NCBI GenBank assembly: GCA_002402965.1
Contig: DHGW01000045.1
Span: 1-35,584, forward strand
Length of the DNA stretch: 35,584 bases
Origin: Bacteroidales bacterium UBA4788
GTDB lineage: Bacteria > Bacteroidota > Bacteroidia > Bacteroidales > VadinHA17
Reading direction: 5' to 3'
The position numbers and the translations under genes are program-made. Below the pieces are notes generated by a model. The model was not told the origin of the DNA. It saw only the letters and a program-made list of their open reading frames with translations, and did no database searches. Below, in pieces: positions 9,104 through 17,848 of this stretch (position 1 is its first letter; each line of letters begins with the position of its first letter).

Positions 9104-10555
9104 TTATTCTGTATAGGCCTTGCGTCTCTCTGCAAGTTCATCCTGCATCTGGTACTCGGTTTTTTTTCCTATGCCGTACATGAAGAGTGCGATCACGCAG
9201 AGAATCAGCGCTATGACCGGGAACAGGCTCATTGAGAGCCTTATGCCCTGAACAGCTGCTGGTGTCTGTACGACATTGGCAACATACCCGTAACCGTCAA
9301 GCAGCCATCCGGCCACTGCGCCGCCGATAGCCAGACCGACCTTCAGTCCCACCACTATTCCGGCAAATACGATGCCTGTTGCACGCCGGTTGAATTTCCA
9401 CTCCGAGTAGTCGGCCACGTCCGCCATCATTGCCCACGGCAGCGGCATCGTAACGCCCCATGAGAAGTTGAAGAGGATTGAGAGTATCAAAACTGCCCAT
9501 ATGCCCGAGGGAGGCACCACGAAGAAGAGGGCTGCCATCACCCCGGCCACGATGAGCCATGTCTTGAAGACGTCTCTCTTGCCAAATCTCCGTGCCAGGG
9601 CGTTGCCAACGGCTATCCCCGGGATCGCGCAGAGCTGACCTAATATATTAATGACGCTGAAACTGTTGTCGGCATAATTGGCGCCGGCGGCAGTCAGTTT
9701 AAGCCCCTCGAGCAGGCCGAAGAGACCCTTGTCAATGTTGACAAGGAATTCGCGCATGCTTTCCGGATCGAGATAATACTTGAAGTAGTAGAGCAGGATG
9801 CTGTTGCGCATTGCCAGGAAGATGAACATGAAGAGGAAGACCACGAACATCATCACCCATTGTTTGTTGTGGACCAGGTCCAGCAGGTCCTGCTTCAGTG
9901 AGCTCTTCTGCTGCGGGGGAGGAGCGATCCTCTCTTTTGTGCTGAAGAAGGTTATAAAGAAGAAGAGTACGGCAAGGAGGCTGAAGATTCCCATTGTGAT
10001 CTGATATCCCTTTGCACTGTCTCCGGCGCCGAAGTGGTTGACCATCGGCAGTGTGAATCCCATGATTGCAATGGTTGCAAGTGTGACAACCACGAACCTG
10101 ACTGATGAGAGGCTGGTGCGTTCCTTCATGTTGCCGGTGATCACGCCGCTGAGGGCTGAGTAGGGGTTGTTGTTTGCTGAGTAGACTGTAAGCAGCAGCA
10201 GGTATGTGGCATAGGCATAAACCAGTTTGCCGGCCTGGCCGAAGTCAGGTGTCCTGAAGGCAAGATATCCCAGCACGCCGAAAGGAATGGCGGTCCAGAG
10301 GATCCAGGGCCTGAATTTGCCCCACCGGGTGTTTGTGCGGTCTGCCAGAGCGCCGAAGATCGGATCACAGACCGCACCCCAGAGCCTTGCAACGAGGAAG
10401 AGCGTCGCTGCCGCCCCCGCGGAAAGTCCAAAGGTGTCTGTGTAAAAACTCAGCTGAAGCAGCATCATTGTCTGAAAAATGAAGTTGGCGGCACCGTCCC
10501 CGAGACTGTAGCCCAGCTTCTCCCTGAACGAAAGTTTTCCTGTAGCGGATTGCAT
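9104..10555 (-). CDS. GPH-family MFS symporter for xylosides/xylo-oligosaccharides
   Basis: This 483-residue integral membrane protein has about 12 hydrophobic segments. It opens with REKLGYSLGDGAANFIFQTMM, and GALADRTNTRWGKFRPWIL marks the loop between helices 2 and 3. Both are typical of the glycoside-pentoside-hexuronide:cation symporter family (XynP/XylP/YicJ type). The ATG at 10555 is preferred over a TTG two codons earlier. It is the first gene of the minus-strand xylan operon and faces the regulator gene across an operator-bearing gap. It likely imports xylo-oligosaccharides or xylosides through the inner membrane, which fits the cytoplasmic GH3 encoded in the same operon. Import of glucuronides is an alternative. 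Confidence 0.9.
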   Translation of the reverse strand: MQSATGKLSFREKLGYSLGDGAANFIFQTMMLLQLSFYTDTFGLSAGAAATLFLVARLWGAVCDPIFGALADRTNTRWGKFRPWILWTAIPFGVLGYLAFRTPDFGQAGKLVYAYATYLLLLTVYSANNNPYSALSGVITGNMKERTSLSSVRFVVVTLATIAIMGFTLPMVNHFGAGDSAKGYQITMGIFSLLAVLFFFITFFSTKERIAPPPQQKSSLKQDLLDLVHNKQWVMMFVVFLFMFIFLAMRNSILLYYFKYYLDPESMREFLVNIDKGLFGLLEGLKLTAAGANYADNSFSVINILGQLCAIPGIAVGNALARRFGKRDVFKTWLIVAGVMAALFFVVPPSGIWAVLILSILFNFSWGVTMPLPWAMMADVADYSEWKFNRRATGIVFAGIVVGLKVGLAIGGAVAGWLLDGYGYVANVVQTPAAVQGIRLSMSLFPVIALILCVIALFMYGIGKKTEYQMQDELAERRKAYTE

Positions 10556-10605
10556 GGTCAATTTGGTTAAAGGTTACACTGATTTTTTTTGACTTACTCT
10601 CTGCA

Positions 10606-10632
10606 ACAGGGCATATCTCTCCTATGCCCTGT
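10606..10632. promoter_or_regulatory. Perfect 10-bp inverted repeat in the symporter leader
   Basis: ACAGGGCATA (10606-10615) and TATGCCCTGT (10623-10632) are exact inverted copies around a 7-base spacer. In the minus-strand transcript this forms a hairpin ~50 bases ahead of the symporter ATG. No U-tract follows, so it is not a standard terminator. It may be a second protein-binding dyad or an mRNA leader structure. Confidence 0.5.
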
Positions 10633-10670
10633 CTAAAGCGTAACTAAAAGTATGTAATCTGATTTAATTC

Positions 10671-10684
10671 TGCAACCGATTGCA
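10671..10684. promoter_or_regulatory. LacI-family operator TGCAACCGATTGCA
   Basis: The 14-mer TGCAA-CCGA-TTGCA has 5-bp inverted arms and the central CG typical of LacI/GalR operators. It lies 57 bases upstream of the lacI-type start and 116 bases upstream of the divergent symporter start. A near-consensus -7 element (TATTTTTTG on the minus strand, 10683-10691) overlaps its edge. The encoded regulator very probably binds here and controls both xylan operons. Confidence 0.65.
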
Positions 10685-10740
10685 AAAAATAGTTCAAAAA
10701 ATTTCAATAATAGCGGTTTTCTTACTTATTTTGAAGAATT

Positions 10741-11784
10741 ATGACCGGAATGAAGAAAAAGGCCGAGGTCACCATCTATGACATCTCCAGGGCTCTCAGC
10801 ATCTCAGCCTCCACTGTCTCCCGCGGCCTCAACAACAGCCCCCAGGTACGAAAAGACCTGCGGAAAAAAATAATGCAGACAGCCCAGGAGATGGGCTACC
10901 AGCATAACAAGTTCGCCGCAAACCTGCGGCAGAAGAGAACAAGAACCCTCGGTGTAGTGATTCCCAGGATTGACAGCCATTTCATGTCCACTGTAATCTC
11001 TGGCATGGAAAAGGTTGCAAACAACTCCGGCTACCAGTTGCTGATCAGCCAGAGCGAAGAATCCGCAGTCCTCGAGGAGGCAAACATACAGGCACTGTTC
11101 AACAGCCGTGTCGACGGAATGTTGGTTTCACTCTCCTATGAAACCAAAAACAGCGACAGTTTCAAAAATATACTCCGCAAGGACATACCTATCGTCTTCT
11201 TTGACAGGGTGCTGGAGTGCAACAACTGCGTAAGTGTTATCATTGACAACTACAGGGCTGGCTATGAGGCAACAAAGCATCTGATAGACCAGGGTTGTAA
11301 AAAAATCGTGCACGTAGCCGGTAGCCTGAACAGGAATGTCTACAGCGACAGGTACAGGGGATACAGGCAGGCCCTGACAGACAATTCCCTGCCCTTCGAT
11401 GACAGAATGCTGATTGTTACCGACCTGGGCGACAGCTCCGGCGTGATAATACTGAACCAGCTGCTGAACAACGGAACAACTCCTGACGGCATTTTCACAG
11501 CCAATGACACTTCGGCTGTGTCACTCATCTGTGAACTGAAGCGGAAGGGATACCGCGTGCCCGAGGATATAGCGGTGGCAGGATTCAATGATGACCCGGT
11601 ATCACGGATCGTGGAGCCCAACCTCACTACCGTCCATTACCCCGGCAGGGCCATGGGCGAGGTGGCGGCATCAACAATGATAAGAATTCTGGAAGGTACT
11701 CAGTATGAAAAGGTTAATTCCATTACGCTGACTCATGAACTGATAATCAGACAGTCATCGCTGAAGTCAGGCAAAGTATTATGA
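10741..11784 (+). CDS. LacI-family transcriptional regulator of the xylan locus
   Basis: This 347-residue protein has the full LacI layout. An N-terminal helix-turn-helix (TIYDISRALSISASTVSRGLNN, ~11-32) and hinge lead into a periplasmic-binding-protein-like sensor domain (TRTLGVVIPRIDSHFMSTVISGME onward), with GIFTANDTSAV and VAGFNDDPVSRIVEPNLTTV near the end. It should bind DNA as a dimer and respond to a sugar ligand, probably a xylose- or glucuronate-containing product. It is the first gene of the plus-strand operon, and its stop overlaps the GH67 start (ATGA). It is therefore made together with the enzymes it controls, and autoregulation through the operator at 10671 is likely. Confidence 0.93.
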   Translation: MTGMKKKAEVTIYDISRALSISASTVSRGLNNSPQVRKDLRKKIMQTAQEMGYQHNKFAANLRQKRTRTLGVVIPRIDSHFMSTVISGMEKVANNSGYQLLISQSEESAVLEEANIQALFNSRVDGMLVSLSYETKNSDSFKNILRKDIPIVFFDRVLECNNCVSVIIDNYRAGYEATKHLIDQGCKKIVHVAGSLNRNVYSDRYRGYRQALTDNSLPFDDRMLIVTDLGDSSGVIILNQLLNNGTTPDGIFTANDTSAVSLICELKRKGYRVPEDIAVAGFNDDPVSRIVEPNLTTVHYPGRAMGEVAASTMIRILEGTQYEKVNSITLTHELIIRQSSLKSGKVL

Positions 11785-13943
11785 GCATGAAACGGCGATC
11801 ATTCCTGTTCCTGGTAATCCTCCTGCTTGCTCCTCTTTCAGCGGCGCTGGCTGATGACGGCTACAGGTTGTGGCTCGGCTATGACCGGATCACTGACAGG
11901 ACATACCTGAGAGAGTGCTCCCGGCAGTTTGAAAATGTGATGATTACCGGTGAATCACCGGTAATCAGGACTGCACATGATGAATTCATTGCAGGCCTTG
12001 AGGCCATGACCGGGCTGGAAGTCACCGAGGTCCTTGCACCCTCGGGCAAAGGCACAATCATTGCCGGCACCTTCAGCTCGTCACCGCTGTTGGCTTCGCT
12101 GCTCCCGGATGTGCTGCCCGGCACAACAGGAGAGGATGGATATATAATAAGGAGTTTAAGGCAGGGAAGGAGAAATATCACGTTGATTGCTTCAGATGGT
12201 GAGAGGGGAGTTCTGTACGGCATCTTTCACCTGCTGAGAATTATTGAAACTGAATCGCCGCTTGACAACCTGGCGATAACTGAAAAACCCGCCACGAAGC
12301 TGAGGCTGCTAAACCACTGGGACAACCTCGACGGAACCGTTGAGCGCGGCTATGCCGGCGCTTCAATATGGAACTGGCACCTTCTGCCCGATTACATTCA
12401 CCCCCGTTACAAAGACTATGCGAGAGCCAATGCCTCAATCGGCATCAACGGAACTGTTATCACCAACGTAAATGCCAATGCACTGGTGCTTACCAGGCAG
12501 TATCTTGAAAAGGTTGCAGCACTGGCTGATGTGATGAGGCCTTACGGAATAAAAGTATACCTGACTGCCCGCTTCAGCGCCCCGCGTGAGATTGGCGGCC
12601 TGACAACATCTGATCCGCTTGATCCGGCAGTCATCAGCTGGTGGAGGGATAAGGCTGCTGAGATATATACCCTGATCCCTGATTTTGGTGGTTTTCTTGT
12701 AAAGGCCAACTCTGAGGGGCAGCCCGGTCCGCAGAACTACGGCCGCTCTCATGCCGACGGTGCCAACATGCTTGCTGATGCCGTCGCTCCCTTTGGCGGA
12801 GTGGTGATGTGGAGAGCCTTCGTGTATGACAACAACGTGCCGGTGGACCGTGCAAAACAGGCTTACAATGAATTCGTGCCGCTTGACGGCACCTTCCGGG
12901 ACAATGTCCTGGTACAGGTAAAGAACGGTCCCATCGATTTTCAGCCACGGGAGCCTTTTCATCCTCTCTTCGGAGCGATGTCCGAGACACCCCTGATGCC
13001 TGAGTTTCAGATAACTCAGGAGTACCTGGGATGCGCCACTCACCTGGTCTTCCTGGCACCGCTTTTCAGCGAGACACTGGCAAGTGACACCTATGCTGCC
13101 GGCCCGGAATCGAAAGTATCCGGGGTAATTGACGGCACCCTCCACGGCCACAACCTGACGGGCATGGCCGGAGTATCAAATATCGGATCGGAAAGAAACT
13201 GGACAGGACATCTTTTCGGGCAGGCCAACTGGTACGCTTTCGGACGCCTCGCATGGAACCCGGCCCTTTCTCCTGAACAGATAGCTTCAGAATGGATCAG
13301 GATGACGATCACCCATGATCCTGTCATTGAGGAAGGCATAGCAGGCATGATGCTCAGCTCCAGGGAGACAGCTGTAAACTATATGACTCCCCTGGGTCTT
13401 CATCATATAATGGCCGAGGGGCATCACTGGGGTCCCGGACCGTGGGTGGACCGCGGGCGCCCCGACTGGACATCGGTATATTACCACAGGGCTGACACCC
13501 TCGGGATAGGATTTGACAGAACAAAAAATGGCAGCGGTGCCGTGAGCCAGTACTGCCCGCCGCTTGACTCAATCTACAACGATCCACAGAGCTGCCCTGA
13601 AAACCTCCTGCTCTGGTTCCACCACCTGCCATGGTATAATGTAATGAAATCGGGAAGGACACTCTGGGACGAGATGTGTTCTAAGTACCAGGAGGGCGTT
13701 GATTCAGCTGAGGGCTACCTCACATACTGGGAGTCCCTGGAAGGAAAGATCGATGACGGACAGTTCGGGCATGTGAGGCAGATGCTGAGGATACAGGCTC
13801 AGGAGGCCCGGTGGTGGAAGGATGCCTGCCTGCTCTATTTTCAGACATTTTCACGGATGCCTTTCCCGGAAGGGGTGGAGCAGCCGCATCATAATTTGGA
13901 ATATTACCGGGGACTTGAATTCCATTTTGTCCCTGGCATATAG
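11781..13943 (+). CDS. GH67 alpha-glucuronidase
   Basis: This 720-residue protein has the length and order of full GH67 enzymes, which release (4-O-methyl)glucuronate from the non-reducing end of aldouronic acids. A signal peptide (KRRSFLFLVILLLAPLSAALA) predicts a periplasmic enzyme. After the N-terminal domain (GERGVLYGIFHLLR) comes the barrel with LRLLNHWDNLDGTVERGYAG. The expected acid Glu312 lies in NSEGQPGPQ. The paired base residues appear as Asp386 in KNGPIDFQP and Glu414 in QITQEYLG, at the spacing expected for the family. The start overlaps the regulator stop by four bases. A second ATG two codons in (11787) is equally possible. The next gene begins 30 bases after the stop. Confidence 0.95.
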   Translation: MSMKRRSFLFLVILLLAPLSAALADDGYRLWLGYDRITDRTYLRECSRQFENVMITGESPVIRTAHDEFIAGLEAMTGLEVTEVLAPSGKGTIIAGTFSSSPLLASLLPDVLPGTTGEDGYIIRSLRQGRRNITLIASDGERGVLYGIFHLLRIIETESPLDNLAITEKPATKLRLLNHWDNLDGTVERGYAGASIWNWHLLPDYIHPRYKDYARANASIGINGTVITNVNANALVLTRQYLEKVAALADVMRPYGIKVYLTARFSAPREIGGLTTSDPLDPAVISWWRDKAAEIYTLIPDFGGFLVKANSEGQPGPQNYGRSHADGANMLADAVAPFGGVVMWRAFVYDNNVPVDRAKQAYNEFVPLDGTFRDNVLVQVKNGPIDFQPREPFHPLFGAMSETPLMPEFQITQEYLGCATHLVFLAPLFSETLASDTYAAGPESKVSGVIDGTLHGHNLTGMAGVSNIGSERNWTGHLFGQANWYAFGRLAWNPALSPEQIASEWIRMTITHDPVIEEGIAGMMLSSRETAVNYMTPLGLHHIMAEGHHWGPGPWVDRGRPDWTSVYYHRADTLGIGFDRTKNGSGAVSQYCPPLDSIYNDPQSCPENLLLWFHHLPWYNVMKSGRTLWDEMCSKYQEGVDSAEGYLTYWESLEGKIDDGQFGHVRQMLRIQAQEARWWKDACLLYFQTFSRMPFPEGVEQPHHNLEYYRGLEFHFVPGI

Positions 13944-13973
13944 ATATTGTTGAACGAAGCACAACCTGGCCTT

Positions 13974-15005
13974 ATGAACGACAGACACTGGGAGACACTG
14001 TTAAAGGTGATCAACGGAGAAAAAACGGCAGAACGGCTTGTGGGATTCATTATTGACAGCCCCTGGCTGCCCGGATGGCACGGCACGACAATACTTGAAT
14101 ACTTCAATGATCCCGGCACCTGGTTCGAGGCAAACCTGCATGCGCAGAATGCTTTTCCTGATGTCATGTTCCTCCCGGGTTTCTGGTCAGAGTACGGAAT
14201 GTGCACAGAACCCTCGGCCTTCGGCACCAAGCTGGTCTGGACAGAGAACGATTTTCCCCATCCTGTGAAGCTCAACGGCACAACCGGGGAGATATCGGCC
14301 CTCTCAAAACCCAACGTCAGAACTGACGGACTCCTTCCCTTTGTAATAAACCGCATGGCAAAATACGAGGAGAAGCTGAAGCAGAACGGATGTCACTACA
14401 GGTTCGCCTCCAGCAGGGGCCCGCTGAACATAGCTTCGTTCCTGTTCGGAACCACAGACTTCATGATGGCTCTTGCCGTCACCCCGGAAGAGGCACAGAA
14501 GGCCCTGACTGTCATCACCGACTTCGTTATTGACTGGCTGGAACTGCAGTATGAAAAGTTCCCGGATATCCAGGGGGTGCTTGTTCTGGATGATATAGTC
14601 GGATTCCTGGGTCAGCCCGACTTTGAGACCTTTGTGCTGCCACATCTCAGGAGGATCTATAAAACGTTTAATCCCAAAGTGGGATTCTTTCACAATGATG
14701 CAGCCGGCCAGATCACTGCCGGTTACCTGGGGGAGATAGGCATCAATCTTTTTAATTTCAGCTTTAACCATCCTATAACAGAGATGAGGAGACTGGCCGG
14801 CGACGGAGTAATACTGCTCGGCAACCTGCCGCCGCGCGATGTGCTTGCCATGGGCACTCCGGAAGAGGTGAGAACCGGCGTTATAAGTATGATGCGCGAG
14901 GCTGGCGACACAAATGGAATCATCTGGTCATGCGGGGGAGGCATGCCTCCTGATGCTCCTACGGAAAATATCCGTACATTTATCTCGACAGTGAGAAATT
15001 TCTAA
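13974..15005 (+). CDS. URO-D superfamily protein, candidate methyltransferase/demethylase
   Basis: This ~343-residue protein belongs to the uroporphyrinogen decarboxylase / corrinoid-methyltransferase superfamily. It opens with NDRHWETLLKVINGE and a following IIDSPW. The C-terminal half shows VLDDIVGFLGQPDFETFVLPHLRRIY, then FFHNDAAG, then IIWSCGGGMPPDAPTEN. In MtaA/CmuA-like members this region carries an H-x-C...C zinc site. Here the visible residues are His240, Asp242 and Cys320, so the middle Cys is replaced. True HemE proteins sit in haem operons and have conserved N-terminal arginine motifs that I do not see here. No signal peptide, so cytoplasmic. The ATG at 13974 is preferred over a TTG at 13947. 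It lies between an alpha-glucuronidase gene and xylulokinase, in an operon that also holds MetVF. This suggests action on the methyl ether of 4-O-methylglucuronate, but function is unproven. Confidence 0.8.
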   Translation: MNDRHWETLLKVINGEKTAERLVGFIIDSPWLPGWHGTTILEYFNDPGTWFEANLHAQNAFPDVMFLPGFWSEYGMCTEPSAFGTKLVWTENDFPHPVKLNGTTGEISALSKPNVRTDGLLPFVINRMAKYEEKLKQNGCHYRFASSRGPLNIASFLFGTTDFMMALAVTPEEAQKALTVITDFVIDWLELQYEKFPDIQGVLVLDDIVGFLGQPDFETFVLPHLRRIYKTFNPKVGFFHNDAAGQITAGYLGEIGINLFNFSFNHPITEMRRLAGDGVILLGNLPPRDVLAMGTPEEVRTGVISMMREAGDTNGIIWSCGGGMPPDAPTENIRTFISTVRNF

Positions 15006-15020
15006 TCAAAAAGAACCCGT

Positions 15021-16508
15021 ATGCTATTATTAGGTATTGACCTCGGCAGCTCATCGGTAAAGGTATCCGTTGTTGACGGAGAGAACGGCAGGACCTTATC
15101 AGCGACCTCATATCCTTCTACCGAGATGGAGATCTCCGCACCGGTACCCGGCTGGGCCGAGCAGGATCCGGAGGAGTGGTGGAAGAACTTTACACTGGCA
15201 CTGGCAGCCTGCCTCAAACCGCTGGGAACGAAGAAAAAAGACATAGGTGCTGTCGGGATTTCCTACCAGATGCACGGCCTTGTGGCCGTTGACAAAAACA
15301 GGAAGGTTCTCCGCCCTTCAATAATCTGGTGTGACAGCAGGGCAGTCCAGATCGGAGACAGGGCCTTTGACAGGCTGGGGAAGGACTTCTGCCTGCACCA
15401 CCTGCTGAACTCCCCCGGCAACTTTACGGCATCAAAGCTGGCATGGGTCAGGGAGAACGAGCCTGCCATTTACAGCAAAATTCATAAGATCATGCTTCCC
15501 GGCGATTATCTCGCCATGAGAATGACTGATGTGATCAAAACATCATACACCGGCCTTTCAGAAGGGATATTCTGGGATTACATGAGGAGCGATGTCTCCG
15601 AAGAGCTTCTCGAATATTACGGAATTGACAGGGCCCTGCTGGCAGATCCGGTTGAATCATTCTCAGTCCAGGGTGAACTTACCGGCAAGGTTGCTGCTGA
15701 ACTTGGACTTACGGCCGGAATTCCGGTCTCATACAGGGCTGGCGACCAGCCTAACAATGCGCTGTCAGTCAATGTGCTGCAGCCAGGAGAGGTGGCCACT
15801 ACCGCAGGAACATCGGGTGTCATTTACGGTGTCACTGACAGGACTCAGTTTGACCCCATGTCTCGTATCAATACCTTTCTGCATGTAAATCATACAGACA
15901 GGCTGAACCGGTTGGGAGTGCTTCTCTGCATCAACGGCACGGGCATACTTAACTCATGGCTTAAGAAGCACACCGGCGCCGGCCTCGGTTACCCGGCGAT
16001 GAATGACCTGGCTGCTGCCGTGGCCCCGGGCAGTGACGGACTCACAATCCTCCCATTCGGGAACGGGGCAGAGAGGATGTTCAAAAACAGGGACATCGGC
16101 TCTTCCGTTCACGGCCTGAACTTCAATACTCACCGGCAAGGGCACCTGTACCGCGCTGCGCAGGAGTCCATAGCCTACAGTTTCCGCTTCGGGCTGGAGA
16201 TAATGAAGGAGACCGGCATAAATCCCACTGTGATTCGCGCAGGCGAGTCAAACATGTTCCTGAGCAAGGTCTTCAGGGATGTCCTCTCGAGCCTTACCTC
16301 AACCGTAATTACGCTCTACAATACTGACGGCTCTGTCGGGGCTGCACGGGGTGCCGGCATCGGATGCGGTTTCTTCAGGTCAGAGAAGGAGGCTTTTGCA
16401 GGTCTGAAGGTGACGGGGTCAAGCGAGCCCGACAACCGCCTTTCCGAAATATATGACGTTAAATATATGGAGTGGCTTGATCTGCTTCAGAACTATCTGT
16501 ACGAATAA
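15021..16508 (+). CDS. xylB: Xylulokinase (FGGY family)
   Basis: This 495-residue cytoplasmic kinase converts D-xylulose to D-xylulose 5-phosphate with ATP. The N-terminal ATP-binding loop is GIDLGSSSVKVSVVD (5-19). The substrate region includes SYQMHGLVAVD (81-91) and IIWCDSRA. The likely catalytic Asp242 is in YRAGDQPNNALSV, and AGTSGVIYGV with a Gly-rich C-terminal block (GSVGAARGAGIG) completes the FGGY fold. Its position directly before xylose isomerase decides xylulose over other FGGY substrates. The start is 15 bases after the URO-D stop and the next gene follows 10 bases after its own stop, so all are on one transcript. Confidence 0.93.
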   Translation: MLLLGIDLGSSSVKVSVVDGENGRTLSATSYPSTEMEISAPVPGWAEQDPEEWWKNFTLALAACLKPLGTKKKDIGAVGISYQMHGLVAVDKNRKVLRPSIIWCDSRAVQIGDRAFDRLGKDFCLHHLLNSPGNFTASKLAWVRENEPAIYSKIHKIMLPGDYLAMRMTDVIKTSYTGLSEGIFWDYMRSDVSEELLEYYGIDRALLADPVESFSVQGELTGKVAAELGLTAGIPVSYRAGDQPNNALSVNVLQPGEVATTAGTSGVIYGVTDRTQFDPMSRINTFLHVNHTDRLNRLGVLLCINGTGILNSWLKKHTGAGLGYPAMNDLAAAVAPGSDGLTILPFGNGAERMFKNRDIGSSVHGLNFNTHRQGHLYRAAQESIAYSFRFGLEIMKETGINPTVIRAGESNMFLSKVFRDVLSSLTSTVITLYNTDGSVGAARGAGIGCGFFRSEKEAFAGLKVTGSSEPDNRLSEIYDVKYMEWLDLLQNYLYE

Positions 16509-16518
16509 TTATACTAAT

Positions 16519-17841
16519 ATGGCAAAAAAGAAGACAAGTGAAATTTTCCCCGGGATCGGGAAGATTCAGTATGAGGGCAGGAATTCAAAGAATCCCCTCG
16601 CATTCAAATGGTATGATCCGGAAGCTAAGGTCGGCGGTAAAAAGATGAAGGATATCCTTCGCTTTGCGATAGCTTACTGGCATTCATTCTGTGGTGACGG
16701 AACAGACACCTTCGGCGCGAAGACCCGGAACTTTCCGTATGACGGCCTTGAGGGCGATGACAGGATAAAGGTCAAGCTCGACATGGCTTTCGAGTTCTTT
16801 GACAAGATAGGAGCGCCGTTTTATTGCTTCCATGATACCGACCTTGTTGGTGACGGATCGGTATTTGAGATTGAGAAGCGCCTCGAGAAGTGGGTGCCGG
16901 TGATCAAGGCAAGACAGAAGGAGACAGGCATGAAGCTCCTCTGGGGTACGGCCAATGTTTTCGGCAATCCCAGGTATATGAACGGTGCGGCCACCAATCC
17001 GGATTTCAATGTGCTTACAAATGTTGCCGTGCAGTTGAAGAACGCCATTGACGCCACCATTTCGCTTGGCGGCCAGGGATATGTATTCTGGGGAGGTCGC
17101 GAGGGTTACCTCACTCTTCACAACACTGACATGAAGCGCGAGCTCGAGCACCTGGCAATGATGCTAACCCTTGCGCGTGATTATGCACGCCAGAAGGGGT
17201 TCAATGGCAAGTTTTACATCGAGCCGAAGCCCATGGAGCCCACCAAGCACCAGTATGACTACGATGCGGCAACGGTGATAGGCTTCCTGAGGCAATACGG
17301 CCTTGACAAGGACTTCGCGCTCAACGTGGAGGTCAATCATGCCACCCTTGCCGGCCACTCGTTCCAGCATGACCTTCAGACGGCTGCCGATGCCGGGATG
17401 CTGGGCAGCATAGACGCCAACAGGGGAGACTACCAGAACGGATGGGATACAGATGAGTTCCCGACAAACATCAACGAGATCACCGAGGCAATGCTCGTCA
17501 TCATGATGGCAGGCGGCTTCAGGACGGGAGGCATCAACTTCGACGCCCACGTAAGGCGTAACAGTACCGATCCCGAGGATCTCTTCATTGCCCACATCAA
17601 CGGCATGGACACATTTGCCAGGGGTCTTGTAATTGCTGACAGCATACTTAAGGAATCAGATTATCTCAAGATGCGCAAGGCGAGGTATGCCTCGTTCGAT
17701 AAGGGTGACGGCGCCCTCTTTGAGAAAGGCAAGCTTACACTGGCTGATCTCCGCGAGCTGGCTAAGAAAGTTGGTGAACCAAAGAAGATCAGCGGGAAGC
17801 AGGAGCTTTACGAGCAACTGATAAACATGCACATCATCTGA
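16519..17841 (+). CDS. xylA: Xylose isomerase
   Basis: At 440 residues it has the size and sequence style of Bacteroides-type class II xylose isomerases, which interconvert D-xylose and D-xylulose using divalent metals. Hallmarks are FAIAYWHSFCGDGTDTFG, PFYCFHDTDLVGDG, GQGYVFWGGREGY, FYIEPKPMEPTKHQYDYD, NVEVNHATLAGHSFQHDL and GSIDANRGDYQNGWDTDEFP. Together these hold the catalytic His/Asp pair and the metal-binding Glu/Asp/His residues. The ATG at 16519 (MAKKKTSEIF) is preferred. An in-frame ATG at 16453 would overlap xylulokinase by 56 bases and add a non-homologous extension. The MetVF gene starts 8 bases after the stop. Confidence 0.96.
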   Translation: MAKKKTSEIFPGIGKIQYEGRNSKNPLAFKWYDPEAKVGGKKMKDILRFAIAYWHSFCGDGTDTFGAKTRNFPYDGLEGDDRIKVKLDMAFEFFDKIGAPFYCFHDTDLVGDGSVFEIEKRLEKWVPVIKARQKETGMKLLWGTANVFGNPRYMNGAATNPDFNVLTNVAVQLKNAIDATISLGGQGYVFWGGREGYLTLHNTDMKRELEHLAMMLTLARDYARQKGFNGKFYIEPKPMEPTKHQYDYDAATVIGFLRQYGLDKDFALNVEVNHATLAGHSFQHDLQTAADAGMLGSIDANRGDYQNGWDTDEFPTNINEITEAMLVIMMAGGFRTGGINFDAHVRRNSTDPEDLFIAHINGMDTFARGLVIADSILKESDYLKMRKARYASFDKGDGALFEKGKLTLADLRELAKKVGEPKKISGKQELYEQLINMHII

Positions 17842-17848
17842 CAGTACG

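Noticed and set aside
12435..13151. 238-codon open frame on the minus strand
   Set aside because: It lies wholly antisense to GH67 with clear catalytic motifs, and its translation shows no domain-like pattern. It is a shadow of a GC-balanced coding strand.
13974..15005. HemE, uroporphyrinogen decarboxylase of haem synthesis
   Set aside because: The operon is for sugar use. The N-terminal arginine motifs of HemE are not seen, and the C-terminal Cys and His pattern is closer to methyltransferase relatives.
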